From NCBI RefSeq assembly GCF_964036595.1, contig NZ_OZ038523.1, positions 586,501 to 650,500 on the forward strand: DNA of 64,000 bases, in the 5' to 3' direction. The notes under the pieces are model-generated. The model did no database searches. It had not been told where the DNA came from and saw nothing but the letters and a program-made list of their open reading frames with translations. Of the stretch, positions 1 through 9,460 are shown one piece after another (position 1 is the stretch's first letter; every line of letters begins with the position of its first letter). The position numbers and the translations under genes are program-made. Source of the DNA: Tenacibaculum sp. 190524A05c. Lineage in GTDB: Bacteria > Bacteroidota > Bacteroidia > Flavobacteriales > Flavobacteriaceae.

Positions 1-1756
1 CATTGGCAATTCCGTAAACGTGATGAAGTATGAATCCAATGACTAATAAAGTCCATAATAGAATAACTTTTGTTCTCATAGGTATAAAATTTTTATCTTT
101 TTTGATTTGTAAATTTTGGTTTGTTATAGTTTGGTTTTCCTCTTGCTTTAAGAGAGTTTTTAAGTTTTTATAGTCAATCGGGTTTTTCGAATAACTACTT
201 TGTTCTTTTATAGATGGTTTAATTTTGAAGTAAATTAATAATGCTGTTATAGATAAAAACAACCATAAAACATCAATAGTAAAGATTTCAAATTGTTTAT
301 TGGCATAGGTTTTCCAGATCCAGTTGTTAGAAACTAATCCACTAACTACAGGAACTATAAAACCAAGAATTCCACCAATTAAAAGTGTAGTTTTATTAGT
401 GAAATAATTATTCCTTTTAAATCGATAGTATAAAATCAGAATAAACCAAATACCAAAAAACCAAGTATATAGAATACTCATTTTTTGAGTTTGATACACC
501 TCTGGAAGTATTTTGACAATAATAAAAAATAAAGCTGTAACGGGAAATAAGGCTAAGCAAATAGCAAGATAAATATGTCCGACTTTCGTAGTGTATAATC
601 TTTGTCTTAGTGTTTTACTTTTTTTATTTCTGGCTTCAATCCAAATTAAGACTCCAGTTATAATTACAAAACATGTAATTAACGCTAGAATAAAATATAT
701 AATTTTAACACGAGCTCCACCATAAGTAGCAAAATGTAGTCTACTCATCACAAATTGAGAATCCACCAAATAATCTAATTCATTTGGAATTTTCTGATTT
801 AAAATTTGACCTGAATACCCATCAATTACCATTCTTCCAATACCAACGAAACGATCTTTATCTTCTAATTCACCAGTAATTACATATTGCATATTCTTTC
901 CTCCATAGTTTTTTATAAAACATTGCGAAATATGGAAGTTTTCCCATGTATTTGAAACTTGATTTAATGCAGTATTAAAATGTATAGCATTTTGATCATC
1001 CTCCTTCTCTCCTATCCATTCTATAACTTTTCTTTCAGGACGCATATCTCCAATAAGTTTATCCTGATCTCCACCATATAAAAAGTTTGCTGGAAGTAAA
1101 ACAAGTATACTAAGTGCGAAATAAGCTCCAGTTACTGCAAAAATAAACTGATACGGTAAACCAATGATTCCTAATGCTGTATGTGCATCGGTCCAAACCC
1201 TTTTTAAAGCTATTTTAGGATTGAAATGGTAGAAATTTGGAATAATCTTTTTCCAATGAACAATAACACCCGTAACAATAGCAAATAAAAAGAAAAGCGC
1301 TACAAATCCAGCTAAATAAACACCGATATAAGGTATTTGAGCAAAAAAGTGCAATCTATATAAGAATTCTCCTAGGCTATAATTTTCTTCATAGGTTCTC
1401 TCTTCTAAAGTTTTGGTATTGATGTATAAAAACTCACCATGAACTTCCTTTTTAGCAACCGTTGAATCTTTTACTTCGCCTAAAAAGGTATAAATTGTAT
1501 TTCCCTTAACATCAAGATTTAACTGAATATCTCTTCCAGTTAAACTATATTTTTTATCAAGATGATTTAGAACCCCATCAACATTAAAGTCAGCTTTAGA
1601 AGTATGTGTCTCGATTTTAGGAGCTTCCCATATTTCTATTTCTTCCTTAAATAGTGAAAATGCACCAGCGAAAAATATAACATAAAGAGCAACACTAATT
1701 ACAATACCACTTACTGTATGTGTATTGAAAAACACATTATAATTTCTTTTACTCAT
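1..1756 (-). CDS. PepSY-associated transmembrane protein (C-terminus beyond window)
   Basis: The frame stays open from the ATG at 1756 to the left edge, so the C-terminus is missing. The visible part (about 585 residues) starts with an N-terminal membrane anchor, has a large extracytoplasmic segment, then several hydrophobic segments, which is the layout of PepSY-domain iron-uptake proteins (PiuB/FoxB-like). In that family the protein is thought to reduce or release iron from ferric siderophores in the periplasm. The start overlaps the upstream gene's stop by one base (TAATG), implying translational coupling. It is the last visible member of a run that begins with the TonB receptor, so a role with the siderophore made next door is likely. 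The exact reaction is inferred. Confidence 0.8.
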   Translation of the reverse strand, partial: MSKRNYNVFFNTHTVSGIVISVALYVIFFAGAFSLFKEEIEIWEAPKIETHTSKADFNVDGVLNHLDKKYSLTGRDIQLNLDVKGNTIYTFLGEVKDSTVAKKEVHGEFLYINTKTLEERTYEENYSLGEFLYRLHFFAQIPYIGVYLAGFVALFFLFAIVTGVIVHWKKIIPNFYHFNPKIALKRVWTDAHTALGIIGLPYQFIFAVTGAYFALSILVLLPANFLYGGDQDKLIGDMRPERKVIEWIGEKEDDQNAIHFNTALNQVSNTWENFHISQCFIKNYGGKNMQYVITGELEDKDRFVGIGRMVIDGYSGQILNQKIPNELDYLVDSQFVMSRLHFATYGGARVKIIYFILALITCFVIITGVLIWIEARNKKSKTLRQRLYTTKVGHIYLAICLALFPVTALFFIIVKILPEVYQTQKMSILYTWFFGIWFILILYYRFKRNNYFTNKTTLLIGGILGFIVPVVSGLVSNNWIWKTYANKQFEIFTIDVLWLFLSITALLIYFKIKPSIKEQSSYSKNPIDYKNLKTLLKQEENQTITNQNLQIKKDKNFIPMRTKVILLWTLLVIGFILHHVYGIAN

Positions 1757-2058
1757 TATAAGAACGGATTATTTTGATTTCCAAAATGATAAATCAGGTA
1801 CAAGACAATCATAATTAAGAGGTATAAACCCCAAACTTTCCAACCATTTCGAAACAAGAAAGGAACAATGAGTAGAATTGTCCACAGAATAAATACAGTA
1901 AAAACTGAACTGATTAGAATTTCTTTTGGATATGGAAACCATAATGGCAAACACATATGAAACAGAGCAGTAATAAGATAACCACCTAAAATTCCTGCTG
2001 AAATCTTAGCAAATTGCTGCCAAGGTGATGGATTTAAATATTTTGAATTAGCTGGCAT
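1756..2058 (-). CDS. Small iron-uptake membrane protein, DUF3649-like
   Basis: This 100-aa protein has three hydrophobic helices and an N-terminal segment with GILGGY. Its size, composition and position directly before a PepSY protein fit the DUF3649 family, which accompanies PepSY proteins in siderophore uptake loci. The assignment rests on context and general pattern, not on a catalytic motif. It overlaps the upstream gene by 11 bp and the downstream PepSY gene by one base, so all three are probably translated from one mRNA. Its biochemical role is unknown. Confidence 0.6.
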   Translation of the reverse strand: MPANSKYLNPSPWQQFAKISAGILGGYLITALFHMCLPLWFPYPKEILISSVFTVFILWTILLIVPFLFRNGWKVWGLYLLIMIVLYLIYHFGNQNNPFL

Positions 2059-2389
2059 ACGTAAATGTTAGTTCTGTAAAAAAAAGAATCACGAATAGAA
2101 TTAAAACCTTGTTTAGATTAATTATCCGCATGGGTACAAATAGTATAGTGCAACTTAAAATTGAGATTAAAAGCATTAACCAGATTAGAATTCCACTTGT
2201 AAAACCAAATGAAATAATAGAGCATATTAGTCCAATAAAAAGTAGAACTATACCTGCTAATTTTGAAAGTACTGTGTTGGATTGCAGCCAACTCTCCAAA
2301 AATGAAGAACTATTAATAAGTGTTCTTTTGGATGTATTATAAAGAGTAAAACAAGCTAATGAAATAATAAAAGTGATTGATGTTATCAT
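2048..2389 (-). CDS. Small membrane protein, DUF3325-like
   Basis: This 113-aa protein is almost entirely hydrophobic with three to four predicted membrane helices. DUF3325 proteins of this size are found with DUF3649 and PepSY proteins beside TonB siderophore receptors in Proteobacteria and Bacteroidota, and the order here matches. It overlaps the next gene by 11 bp. It lies 92 bp downstream of the receptor stop, and a strong hairpin occupies that gap, so its expression may be lower than that of the receptor. Function is unknown; a supporting role in ferric-siderophore handling in the inner membrane is inferred. Confidence 0.55.
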   Translation of the reverse strand: MITSITFIISLACFTLYNTSKRTLINSSSFLESWLQSNTVLSKLAGIVLLFIGLICSIISFGFTSGILIWLMLLISILSCTILFVPMRIINLNKVLILFVILFFTELTFTYAS

Positions 2390-2403
2390 CTCTAAATTGT
2401 AAA

Positions 2404-2440
2404 ACCATAAAACTCTGAAGGTAGGTCAGAGTTCTATGGT
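2404..2440 (-). terminator. Hairpin after the TonB receptor gene (partial terminator or stabiliser)
   Basis: ACCATA (2404-2409) and AACTCTGA (2411-2418) pair with TCAGAGTT (2426-2433) and TATGGT (2435-2440) around a 7-base loop. This makes a 14-bp stem with one A-C mismatch. On the minus strand it is followed by only four Ts, so it may be a leaky terminator or a 3' stabiliser that sets receptor expression above the three membrane-protein genes. Confidence 0.6.
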
Positions 2441-2481
2441 GGTTAACACATTATATAATTCAAATTATTGAATACAGTACA

Positions 2482-5268
2482 TTAAAATTTATAGCTAATA
2501 GAACCTAAATATGCTCTAGATGGTTGTGCATTTACGGTACTCCAACCTTTATAATACACTTTATCAGTTAGGTTATTAATTTTAAATCCAATTCTGAACT
2601 TTTCAGCTTCATAGTAAGCTCCCGTATTATAAACTGTATAACTTGGTAATTCAAAAGTTCCAGAGATTGCATTATTAATTGTTAGATGTTCAGACGCTCC
2701 ATTAAATCCAGCTCCAATTCCGAAGTTTTCTAAGAATGTACCTTCTCCAAATCTGTAATCTACCCAGAAATTATAGTTATGTTGAGGACCAGCTTCTTCA
2801 GGTCTTCTATTTAATAATTCAGTAATTTCATTTCCTTGTTGAACTACTGGTTGTCCAGAACCATCTAGTACTGTTCGTTCTGCAATACTACTAAACGCAT
2901 CAGTAATTTTACTATCGTTGTATGCATATGAACCTCTAATATTTAATCCACTAAAAGGATTTGCATTCATTTCAACCTCAATACCTTTACTTACAACTTC
3001 TTTAATATCAATTTGAGCAGTTGTTAAAAATGCCATAGGATCAGTTGTTGTAATATTATTAGCAATAATATGGTAGTAAGAAGCTCCTAAATTGAATCTG
3101 TTATTAAATAAGTTTGTTTTAATTCCTCCTTCGAATTGATTTGCTTTAACAGGTTGAAAGTTCTGAACTTCTACATTCGTTTCTGGCTGACCAGTTGTAG
3201 GATTTATTGTTGTAATTGTTGCAACTACAGGATCTTTATTTACAAAACCAGTTTGATAGTTACCGAATACAGATAATTCATTTGGAATTACTTGATATAC
3301 TAATCCAGCTTTTGGAGATAACGTTGTTTTTGTATAATCGTCATTAGAAGTTGAAGTATCTCCATCTTGATCGAAATGATCTACACGTAAACCTAAGTTA
3401 ACTGTTAATTCAGGAGTTACATTTATTACATTAGAAACATATGCTGCATAAGTTCTAGAATTTGTTTTAAAATCATTTACTGGAACATTTTTAAAAACAT
3501 TTTCTAAATCAGAAGCAGAAATATCATAATTCGCATTCGGTGTAAATATAGGAGAAACTATATCACCTTGTGCGTTTAAAAATGCATCAAAATATGGAAA
3601 CCCAGCAAAACCGCCTCTAATTTGTCCTCCAACTCCATTTAAAAAGGCTGCTGTTGTTGCATCAACTGGCGCAAAAACTTGTGGATTTTCTAGAAAGAAT
3701 AAAACATTACCTAAATTAGAACTTTGATCAATAATTGGACTTCCATTTTGATTTCTTGAATGTTGAGATCTATCTACAAAATCTATACCTCCTACGAATC
3801 TATTTCTAAAATCACCAATTCTAAAATCACCAATAAAGTTTTGTTGTAAGTTTAAATTTGTTGCATTTGCGTTTCTCTTATCAAATATTCTTGCAAATGA
3901 CGGTGTTGCAGTTAAAGCTACAGATTCATTAATTAAAGGTGTTATTGTTGATCCTAAGACAGCATTTAAAGTTGGATCTGCTAATAATTGACCTAAAGCT
4001 CCTGAAATTTGTAATAATCCAGCTGCTCCTCCATCAATATTATATTGATAAAATCCTCTTGTAGAAGCATAACTACTTGCAAAAATAGTTTGAGATGTCC
4101 ATTGATCAGAAAGTTTGTAATCAACAATTGATCTTGTATTAAAGTTCAATGTATTTAATTCTACGTCATCTGATGTAAAAGACTTTGTAGGATCAACATT
4201 TAATTCTTCTACGTTTGTTGGAACTTGAGCTGTAACTCCAAATGGAGCAAGAATTGCGTTCAAACGATCTTGACCTAATCTATTAACGAATAACATTGAA
4301 GGATTGGTCTGAGAAGTTTGTGCGAACTCAAATCCAAAAGATAAATTTAAACGATTATTTACTTTATGAGTAATAGATGGAGCAACGAAGAAGGTCTTTT
4401 TAAATCCTGCATCTTGAAAGCTATCTTGAGTCAAATAAGTTGCATTTACTCTTAAATACGTTTTGTCACTATTTACCATTGGCGTATTAAAATCAATGGA
4501 GAATCTATTTAATCCAAATGATCCAGCAGTGTAAGATAAACTTCCTCCTTCTCCTTTAAATGGTTTTTTAGTAACGATATTGATTAAACCACCTAATGAA
4601 GTTTCTGTACTTCCGAATAATGTAGCAGATGGACCTTTTACAACTTCTATTCTTTCAATATATGAAGGATCTAATGCACTTAAAGTAAATCCAGGCATTC
4701 CATCAACTAATTTTGGTTGTGTTGCAAATCCTCTAACAGAGAAATATCCTGTTCCTTCTCCTGGAGCACGTCCAGTAGCTTCCCATAATTTACTAATCCC
4801 TGTAGAATTATTTAACGCATCCTCTAGGTTGGTTACAATTTGAGATTCTAATAAATCTGAAGTAATTGTTGAATAAACCTGAGCATTTTCCAAGTCGTTT
4901 AAAGGAAGTTTTGATACATAAGCAGTTTTCTTTCTTGAGAATTTGTTCGTTCTACCTGCAACCACTACTTCTTGTAGTATTTCGTTTCCTTGGAATAATA
5001 CAATTGACACTGAATTAATTGGCGCAGAAATCGTGATCTCTTTTGTTTTATATCCGATTGAAGAAATAACTAAAGTTTGTTGACCAGATATGTTATCAAT
5101 CTTAAAATTTCCATCAATATCAGTATCTGTTCCATTAGATGTTCCTTTAATTAAAACAGTTGCGCCTACTAATGGTTCATTGTTATTATCAATTACATTA
5201 CCACTAATTTGGGCGTAAGTAATTAAGCTATAAAAACATAGCAAAGATGAAAGTATAAATCGTTTCAT
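2482..5268 (-). CDS. TonB-dependent siderophore receptor
   Basis: This 928-aa outer-membrane receptor has a signal peptide (about residues 1-20, ending YAQ), a CarboxypepD_reg-like domain (about 21-105, with EPLVGATVLIKGT and DGNFKI), a plug domain (about 140-235, with EVVKGPSATLFGS and GGLINIVTKKP), and a long beta-barrel ending in the aromatic terminus SISYKF. Length and plug motifs match ferric-siderophore receptors of the FhuA/FoxA type. It stands divergent to an AraC gene and shares a 26-bp operator with the siderophore biosynthetic operon, so the likely substrate is that operon's ferric siderophore. There is no STN domain, so sigma/anti-sigma signalling is unlikely; control probably runs through the AraC protein. 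The ligand is inferred from context. Confidence 0.93.
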   Translation of the reverse strand: MKRFILSSLLCFYSLITYAQISGNVIDNNNEPLVGATVLIKGTSNGTDTDIDGNFKIDNISGQQTLVISSIGYKTKEITISAPINSVSIVLFQGNEILQEVVVAGRTNKFSRKKTAYVSKLPLNDLENAQVYSTITSDLLESQIVTNLEDALNNSTGISKLWEATGRAPGEGTGYFSVRGFATQPKLVDGMPGFTLSALDPSYIERIEVVKGPSATLFGSTETSLGGLINIVTKKPFKGEGGSLSYTAGSFGLNRFSIDFNTPMVNSDKTYLRVNATYLTQDSFQDAGFKKTFFVAPSITHKVNNRLNLSFGFEFAQTSQTNPSMLFVNRLGQDRLNAILAPFGVTAQVPTNVEELNVDPTKSFTSDDVELNTLNFNTRSIVDYKLSDQWTSQTIFASSYASTRGFYQYNIDGGAAGLLQISGALGQLLADPTLNAVLGSTITPLINESVALTATPSFARIFDKRNANATNLNLQQNFIGDFRIGDFRNRFVGGIDFVDRSQHSRNQNGSPIIDQSSNLGNVLFFLENPQVFAPVDATTAAFLNGVGGQIRGGFAGFPYFDAFLNAQGDIVSPIFTPNANYDISASDLENVFKNVPVNDFKTNSRTYAAYVSNVINVTPELTVNLGLRVDHFDQDGDTSTSNDDYTKTTLSPKAGLVYQVIPNELSVFGNYQTGFVNKDPVVATITTINPTTGQPETNVEVQNFQPVKANQFEGGIKTNLFNNRFNLGASYYHIIANNITTTDPMAFLTTAQIDIKEVVSKGIEVEMNANPFSGLNIRGSYAYNDSKITDAFSSIAERTVLDGSGQPVVQQGNEITELLNRRPEEAGPQHNYNFWVDYRFGEGTFLENFGIGAGFNGASEHLTINNAISGTFELPSYTVYNTGAYYEAEKFRIGFKINNLTDKVYYKGWSTVNAQPSRAYLGSISYKF

Positions 5269-5369
5269 TTATTTTTATTTAGACTTATTATATATTATTT
5301 TTGTCGCAATTATGTTCCCCACGAACTTTAATTATTTAGAATTAGTATAAATAATTGATTTTGCAAGTG

Positions 5370-5377
5370 CAAAACTA
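5370..5377 (-). promoter_or_regulatory. -7 box of the receptor operon
   Basis: The minus strand reads TAGTTTTG, a full match to the Bacteroidota -7 consensus TAnnTTTG. It lies about 100 bp upstream of the receptor ATG and 21 bp from the operator at 5399-5424. No TTG is seen in the -33 position, which suggests an activator-dependent promoter. Confidence 0.65.
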
Positions 5378-5398
5378 CCAACTATCGTGATTACAAAA

Positions 5399-5424
5399 TG
5401 ACGTAATTGGGATAAAAAATGACG
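5399..5424. promoter_or_regulatory. AraC operator copy 1 (siderophore regulon)
   Basis: This 26-bp element begins TGACGTA and ends TGACG, so two TGACG half-sites are 21 bp apart, two helical turns. It matches the element at 18936-18961 at 22 of 26 positions. It lies between the receptor and the AraC gene and ends 4 bp before the AraC ATG, so it could activate the receptor promoter and repress the regulator. The binding protein is inferred to be the adjacent AraC regulator. Confidence 0.72.
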
Positions 5425-5428
5425 AGCT

Positions 5429-6391
5429 ATGTATACTATTGATATTGATATTAGTATCGATAATAAATATGTTTTAGATGAGATTTTAATACTTAAAAGT
5501 ATTAACGATCACTGTGGTTTAGAAACTAAAGAATACACCGTAAAAGAAAGCTTTGGTTCTGGCTTTGTAAAGAGTTGGAATTTTGATGGTTTAATGATAC
5601 GGCATCGAGAGGTTTTATTTTCTTCTGACATTAAAGTTAGAGGTGAACAGAAAACCAATGCTCTTATTTTTTCCATATTACTAAATGGCGAGAAAATGAT
5701 TTCTCTACCTCAATCTAATATTGAATTGATACAGGAAGAATCAGAGAGTTGTATTTCATTTATAAACTTAGCCAATGGTTGTGTAGTTTACCCAAAAGGA
5801 AAACTGATAAGAGAAATTGTTATTAAAATGTCTGATGCTTTTATTCAAAAACATCAGTTAGACAAGGACTTTCCAATTTACGAGGATTATGACGTAAGTA
5901 ACTTAAAAAATAATTTTTCTAATCAATTAGATTATAAAACACAGCAAATCGTAAATGAATTATTAGAAGATAATAGAAACGGATTGTTAAAAAGATTGTT
6001 CTTAGAATCTAAAGTCTTAGAATTACTAATGTTACGTTTTGATAGTAAAAACTCTGGAATTAAGAATTCTACTACTTTAAAAAAGGTTCATTTAGCCAAA
6101 GATTTTATCATAAATAATTTAGATGTTCAAATTTCTATTCAAGAACTTTCTAAGAAGGTGTTTTTAAATGAGTTTCAATTAAAAAAAGAGTTTAAGTCGA
6201 ATTTTGGAACTACTATTTTTGATTTTGCTTTACAGCAAAGAATGGTTGAGGCGAAGAAATTACTCTCTAACACCTCAAAACCCATCTATGAAATTGCCGA
6301 ATTAGTCGGATATAAGAATCCAACCCATTTTTCAGCAGCCTTTAAAAAAATTGTAAAACAGACTCCGAAACAATATCGAAATACCGTTTAG
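5429..6391 (+). CDS. AraC-family regulator of the siderophore locus
   Basis: This 320-aa protein has a C-terminal AraC DNA-binding domain (about residues 220-318) with both helix-turn-helix units, including SIQELSKKVFLNEFQLKKEF and YEIAELVGYKNPTHFSAAFK. The N-terminal part resembles PchR/YbtA-type sensors that bind a ferric siderophore, but no ligand residue can be named. It is transcribed away from the TonB receptor and its last 4 bp overlap the end of the convergent operon's last gene. A 26-bp operator sits directly before its start and again before the biosynthetic operon, so it is likely a siderophore-responsive activator of both and may regulate itself. Regulator class is certain; effector is inferred. 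Confidence 0.88.
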   Translation: MYTIDIDISIDNKYVLDEILILKSINDHCGLETKEYTVKESFGSGFVKSWNFDGLMIRHREVLFSSDIKVRGEQKTNALIFSILLNGEKMISLPQSNIELIQEESESCISFINLANGCVVYPKGKLIREIVIKMSDAFIQKHQLDKDFPIYEDYDVSNLKNNFSNQLDYKTQQIVNELLEDNRNGLLKRLFLESKVLELLMLRFDSKNSGIKNSTTLKKVHLAKDFIINNLDVQISIQELSKKVFLNEFQLKKEFKSNFGTTIFDFALQQRMVEAKKLLSNTSKPIYEIAELVGYKNPTHFSAAFKKIVKQTPKQYRNTV

Positions 6392-7302
6392 TTCTTTACT
6401 CCTCTTCTTTCCCAAGCTTCTTCTCTATAACTTTCAGCTCTTTTACCACCATCAATGTGATTCCATCCTGGAGGCATTACTACGTACTTAATTTTATCGA
6501 TAATGGTTGGAGCATTTTTAACATCGAACCACAGCTCTTTCCACATTAAAAATTGAACATGCCAAAAGCTCTCACTATTTAGTTCGTCATGCATTACTCC
6601 ATATTCAATCTTTTCATTGTCGACTTCTTTCTGAAATGTTTTAAATATTCGATCCCAGATACTAAAGGTTTCACCGTAGTTTCTATCTAAATAAATATGA
6701 TTTTTTGCATGATGAACACGATGAACTGAAGGTGTAATAAAAATATATTCTAACCACTTATGTTTACCTACATATTTTTCACTGATATGAGTTAAAGTAG
6801 CATATAATCTCGCAATTGGCTCAATTACAAATATCATAAATGGATGAAAACCTAAAATCGGTAACCAAATGAAATTAAATGGAGTGAAAAACACATCAAA
6901 AATAGATCCTCTTGCCACCACAGTTAAATTCATTTCTTCTGCTGTATGATGAACTCCATGAATGCACCAAAGGAATCTTACTTTATGTCCTAGGAAATGG
7001 ATGAAAAATACAGTAAAGTCATACAATAAGTAGGCTATAATCCAGTAATACCATTCAAATCCAAGTTCAAATATTCGAAAATTATATAATCCGAACATTA
7101 CACCAACAATTAGCACTTTAGAAAGTAAAAAGTAAGGAATGCTTTGTACTAAATAAGATACAATACTAACAACACCTTCTTTTTTACTTTCAATATAATT
7201 AGAGAAGATAAGTATCCCCCACTCTAATAGCATTAGAACTAATACAATCAAACTCATATGAGCTAATGATACCGAAAGGTTTTCTATTGTTTGTAAATCC
7301 AT
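6388..7302 (-). CDS. Sterol desaturase / fatty acid hydroxylase family protein
   Basis: This 304-aa integral membrane protein carries the histidine clusters of the fatty acid hydroxylase superfamily: HFLGH at 102-106, HGVHH at 115-119 and HRVHH at 194-198, which should bind a di-iron centre. Three or four hydrophobic segments surround them. Family members hydroxylate or desaturate lipids, sterols or carotenoids using oxygen. It is the last of ten genes in the siderophore operon, one base after the esterase gene. Its link to the siderophore is unclear: it could alter an acyl group on the siderophore or change membrane lipids under iron stress. Substrate is unknown. Confidence 0.85.
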   Translation of the reverse strand: MDLQTIENLSVSLAHMSLIVLVLMLLEWGILIFSNYIESKKEGVVSIVSYLVQSIPYFLLSKVLIVGVMFGLYNFRIFELGFEWYYWIIAYLLYDFTVFFIHFLGHKVRFLWCIHGVHHTAEEMNLTVVARGSIFDVFFTPFNFIWLPILGFHPFMIFVIEPIARLYATLTHISEKYVGKHKWLEYIFITPSVHRVHHAKNHIYLDRNYGETFSIWDRIFKTFQKEVDNEKIEYGVMHDELNSESFWHVQFLMWKELWFDVKNAPTIIDKIKYVVMPPGWNHIDGGKRAESYREEAWERRGVKN

Positions 7303-7303
7303 T

Positions 7304-8332
7304 TTAATTAACTGAAAAAGTTGTTTTTAAAAAATCACATATTTGATTTAGTGCAGCCTTAGAAGGATTGGTGTCTTTCAATGCATTTAATACAACAAAA
7401 TCATGAATAGTTCCGCCATATCTTGTTGAAATTACTTGAACTTTAGCCATTCTTAATTTCTTTGCATACGCTTCACCTTCATCTCTTAGAACGTCATATT
7501 CGGCGGTAATCAATAATGTTTGAGGTAAGTTTGTTAGCTCTTCATTTGTAGCTTTCAAAGGAGCAATTTTACTCGAATAATGCTTACTTTTATCTGGAGC
7601 ATACATATTCCAAAACCAGATCATAATATCTCTAGAGAGATAATGTCCTTTCGAAAATTGTTCGTATGATTTTGTATTCGTATTCGTATCCGTAACTGGG
7701 TTGATTAGAATTTGAGATACTAATTCAAATTCTTGTCTTTCTTTGGCCATTAAGGCAATTACAGCCGCCATGTTCCCTCCTGCACTATCTCCTCCAACAC
7801 TTATTTTATTTGGATCCAATCCATGTTTTTTTCCATGTTTAGAGAGATATAAAGCGGTTAAATATCCTTCCTCATTGGCAATTGGAAATTTAGCCTCAGG
7901 TGCTCTTGAATACTCAACAAATACAATTCCAATATTTGCTCTAAGTGCAATATCACGCATTAATCGTTTATGAGTTTCAAAACTATTGTAAACCCAGCCA
8001 CCGCCGTGGAAATAAATCAAAACAGGTAATATTTTTTTCTTAGATTTTTTAGGTTTTACAACAATAGTTTGAACTGTTTTTTTATTCAAATTGAATGTCT
8101 CATTTTCAATAATTACTTCATCATAGTTTAGAGTAGAGTCTTTCTGCATTTCTACCATTGCATTTCGACCAATTTCTAAAGATAAGTCTTGTAAAGATGG
8201 CCCATCGTATGAGTGAATAGCGTTTAAAAACTCTTGAACATCAGGATCTAAACCATAGCTTCCAGCCAAATTGGTTTGTGCAATTCCTTTTAAATGAAAG
8301 ATAATTGCTAATAGTATAATTAGTTTTCTCAT
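7304..8332 (-). CDS. Exported alpha/beta hydrolase, hormone-sensitive-lipase type
   Basis: This 342-aa protein begins with a signal peptide (about 1-19, ending IAQ) and has an alpha/beta hydrolase-3 domain. HGGGW at 109-113 forms the oxyanion hole; the nucleophile is Ser183 in GDSAGG; Asp280 and His310 complete the triad. It therefore looks active as an esterase or deacetylase in the periplasm. It is gene nine of the siderophore operon, with 3 and 1 bp gaps to its neighbours. Ferric-siderophore esterases release iron by cutting the ligand, but this one belongs to a different esterase group, and a pure hydroxamate would lack esters. Its substrate is inferred to be siderophore-related only from position. 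Confidence 0.85.
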   Translation of the reverse strand: MRKLIILLAIIFHLKGIAQTNLAGSYGLDPDVQEFLNAIHSYDGPSLQDLSLEIGRNAMVEMQKDSTLNYDEVIIENETFNLNKKTVQTIVVKPKKSKKKILPVLIYFHGGGWVYNSFETHKRLMRDIALRANIGIVFVEYSRAPEAKFPIANEEGYLTALYLSKHGKKHGLDPNKISVGGDSAGGNMAAVIALMAKERQEFELVSQILINPVTDTNTNTKSYEQFSKGHYLSRDIMIWFWNMYAPDKSKHYSSKIAPLKATNEELTNLPQTLLITAEYDVLRDEGEAYAKKLRMAKVQVISTRYGGTIHDFVVLNALKDTNPSKAALNQICDFLKTTFSVN

Positions 8333-8335
8333 TTA

Positions 8336-9436
8336 TTAAATACCAGGTTGTACGGTTTTTAATTCTCGGTTTTTACGACTAGCAAGCATTTTATTTATGA
8401 AATGTAGCACTGTAAAAGTTCCCACATTAATTCCTAAAATGATAATTAAAACCGTTATCTCGTTGTATGCTGAAAAGTTTGTAAAAGCTAATGTCCAGTA
8501 AATTAATACCCATTGAATTAAATAGAACGGAGTTACATTTTTACTGCAGTAAAAAAATAGCTTAGAGATATAATTATCTCTTGGTAATAAGCGTTCAATA
8601 TGATAGTAAAACCAAAAAAGAACTAACAATATTCCCATTAACCCCATGGTTCCGCCAGGACCTAAATGATAATAATCTCCAAAGTGATATTGATAATCAT
8701 AATCACAAAGTAGCTTTCCTGAAATTAAAAACACAATTCCAAGAATCAACATAGGTCGAAATAATGATTTTTCTGGATTATCTTGATTTTCAAGATAACT
8801 AAGACCTAAATACAATCCTATTAAAATAAAGGATAACCAAGGGAATAATGGAAAGTATACATCAAAGTTATTTCCCCATAAGAGATTTAAAACGTAATCA
8901 ACTCCAGGAATTCCCAATTGTAAACCGCTTACTACTTTTGATAGCCACATAATAACCAAAGCAGCTACTAATGTTATGTGTTTGTTTTTTACTAAAAATT
9001 TGAATGATAATCCAATAATAAAAAGTGAAATACCAACTAATTGAAACATATCTCCTTTCAAGAAGTAATTTAACATTCTTACAGGATTATTAATTGAAAG
9101 TTCACTCGCTTGTACGAAAGCTTCAGGGAAGCCTCCAAAGAGTAAAAGCGGAACTATAAAGCGCAGAAAATTTAGAACATAACCTAAACCAATTATTAAA
9201 AGTGCCTTTTTTAAAATTCCGTTTTTATTTGCATTTCTAGAGAATGCGAAAGAAATTCCCATTACAATTAAAAATATAGGAGAACCTCTTTCTAATAATT
9301 GCACAAAGTTACCTGTAATGCTATTTTCCCAAGTATCCATAGTTGCGAAAAGCATTAATACATGTACTGGTATCATCATTAATACACTAAAACCTCGAGC
9401 AAAATCAACTGCTCGTACTCTATTTTGTTTTTTCAT
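8336..9436 (-). CDS. Membrane acyltransferase, HGSNAT/DUF1624-like
   Basis: This 366-aa protein has about ten hydrophobic segments and the N-terminal signature RVRAVDFARGFSVLMMIPVH typical of heparan-alpha-glucosaminide N-acetyltransferase-like (DUF1624) and YeiB-like membrane acyltransferases, where the conserved His lies in the first helix. Such proteins move acyl groups across the inner membrane to extracytoplasmic acceptors. It is gene eight of the siderophore operon, after a 24-bp gap, the widest in the operon. It may acylate the siderophore during export; the acceptor is not shown by the sequence. Confidence 0.72.
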   Translation of the reverse strand: MKKQNRVRAVDFARGFSVLMMIPVHVLMLFATMDTWENSITGNFVQLLERGSPIFLIVMGISFAFSRNANKNGILKKALLIIGLGYVLNFLRFIVPLLLFGGFPEAFVQASELSINNPVRMLNYFLKGDMFQLVGISLFIIGLSFKFLVKNKHITLVAALVIMWLSKVVSGLQLGIPGVDYVLNLLWGNNFDVYFPLFPWLSFILIGLYLGLSYLENQDNPEKSLFRPMLILGIVFLISGKLLCDYDYQYHFGDYYHLGPGGTMGLMGILLVLFWFYYHIERLLPRDNYISKLFFYCSKNVTPFYLIQWVLIYWTLAFTNFSAYNEITVLIIILGINVGTFTVLHFINKMLASRKNRELKTVQPGI

Positions 9437-9460
9437 TTTATTTGTAGTTGTTGAGAAGGT

